DNA from: M3007 sp038203695
GTDB taxonomy: Bacteria; Bacteroidota; Bacteroidia; Chitinophagales; Saprospiraceae
Direction: 5' to 3'
Assembly: GCA_038203695.1 (NCBI GenBank)
Contig: JBBRDQ010000002.1
Span: forward strand, 10,066 to 74,065
Length of the DNA stretch: 64,000 nt
Shown here: piece by piece, positions 63,867 to 64,000 of the stretch
How the letters are laid out: every line of letters starts with the position of its first letter
How positions within the stretch are numbered: position 1 is the first letter of the stretch
Position numbers and translations under genes: made by a program
The notes under the pieces: model-generated
The model's database searches: none
The model's input: the letters and a program-made list of their open reading frames with translations, nothing else
What the model was told of the DNA's origin: nothing

Positions 63867-64000
63867 TTATTCACCCGTACGTTTGGCCCGCTCCCATAAA
63901 ACAGATTGTTTACCCCGTATGAACCGCACGAAACCAGCATATTGTGCATAATTCATGATACAAAAGTAGTAAGGCACAAAAAGTATCTTCAATTTTATTT
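63867..64000 (-). CDS. Family 2 glycosyltransferase, C-terminal fragment
   Basis: A minus-strand frame enters from the right edge and stops at 63867, giving 43 residues: a membrane-helix remnant (ILFVPYYFCIMNYAQYAG) and then FVRFIRGKQSVLWERAKR. This is how membrane-bound family 2 (cellulose-synthase-like) glycosyltransferases of Bacteroidota end: last helix, short loop, and xGKQSxxWExAxR. The body lies outside the window, so the sugar cannot be known. Confidence 0.7.
   Translation of the reverse strand, partial: IKLKILFVPYYFCIMNYAQYAGFVRFIRGKQSVLWERAKRTGE

Overview
The window comes from a Bacteroidota chromosome, most likely a Saprospiraceae-type bacterium (Haliscomenobacter/Lewinella-like; lineage is an inference). 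The evidence is several secreted proteins with type 9 secretion (T9SS) C-terminal sorting domains, DUF3078, DUF3137, DUF4197 and TIGR02757 family genes, a TPR-PD40-OmpA protein, an IleRS of the large type, and recurrent TAnnTTTG motifs upstream of genes (the Bacteroidota -7 element). Base composition is fairly even. There is no phage, transposase, CRISPR array or rRNA. Both edges cut genes: the 3' end of a GH97 glucosidase on the left and the C-terminus of a family 2 glycosyltransferase on the right.

Left third (1-28 kb). After the GH97 fragment comes a complete MmeI-type single-chain restriction-modification enzyme that carries a long intragenic palindrome, then tRNA-Gln(UUG). A ComEC plus multi-HhH pair suggests DNA uptake. 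Next are an oxidoreductase/DUF2071 pair, a PEBP protein, a very large ThuA/sorbosone dehydrogenase/PKD/cytochrome c/CBM-like protein, an M43 metalloprotease, DUF3137, a beta-barrel, a dockerin-like T9SS protein, two APC amino-acid permeases, hemD, a TPR membrane protein and an ExbB-ExbD-TonB operon.

Middle (28-46 kb). A 1418-residue BNR-propeller/PKD/LamG T9SS protein, a TPR-PD40-OmpA protein and an exported TPR-CHAT protease lie in a row on the minus strand. They are followed upstream by two tandem paralogous lipoproteins of unknown family. The most striking locus is ileS. It is preceded by a 19-codon leader ORF with five Ile codons and a 21-bp terminator hairpin, with a competing pairing that fits ribosome-mediated attenuation. 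The enzyme itself has a swapped signature motif (GIHH in place of HxGH). sdaA and a DUF4197 lipoprotein follow.

Right third (45-64 kb). This holds a methyltransferase, a nearly cargo-free type B sorting-domain protein, a DPP-IV-like peptidase, superoxide dismutase, a CotH protein, hldD, a MoxR ATPase, and an AlkB hydroxylase translationally coupled to an unknown gene and divergent from a PaaE-like reductase. A MazG-like/lpxD pair, a TIGR02757/LMW-PTP pair, DUF3078, an MscS channel, a small unknown protein, an ECF sigma factor and a TlpA-like thioredoxin complete it. Genes are densely packed, with several 4-bp start/stop overlaps, two convergent pairs sharing the same TTAA as stop codons, and strong hairpin terminators between most units.
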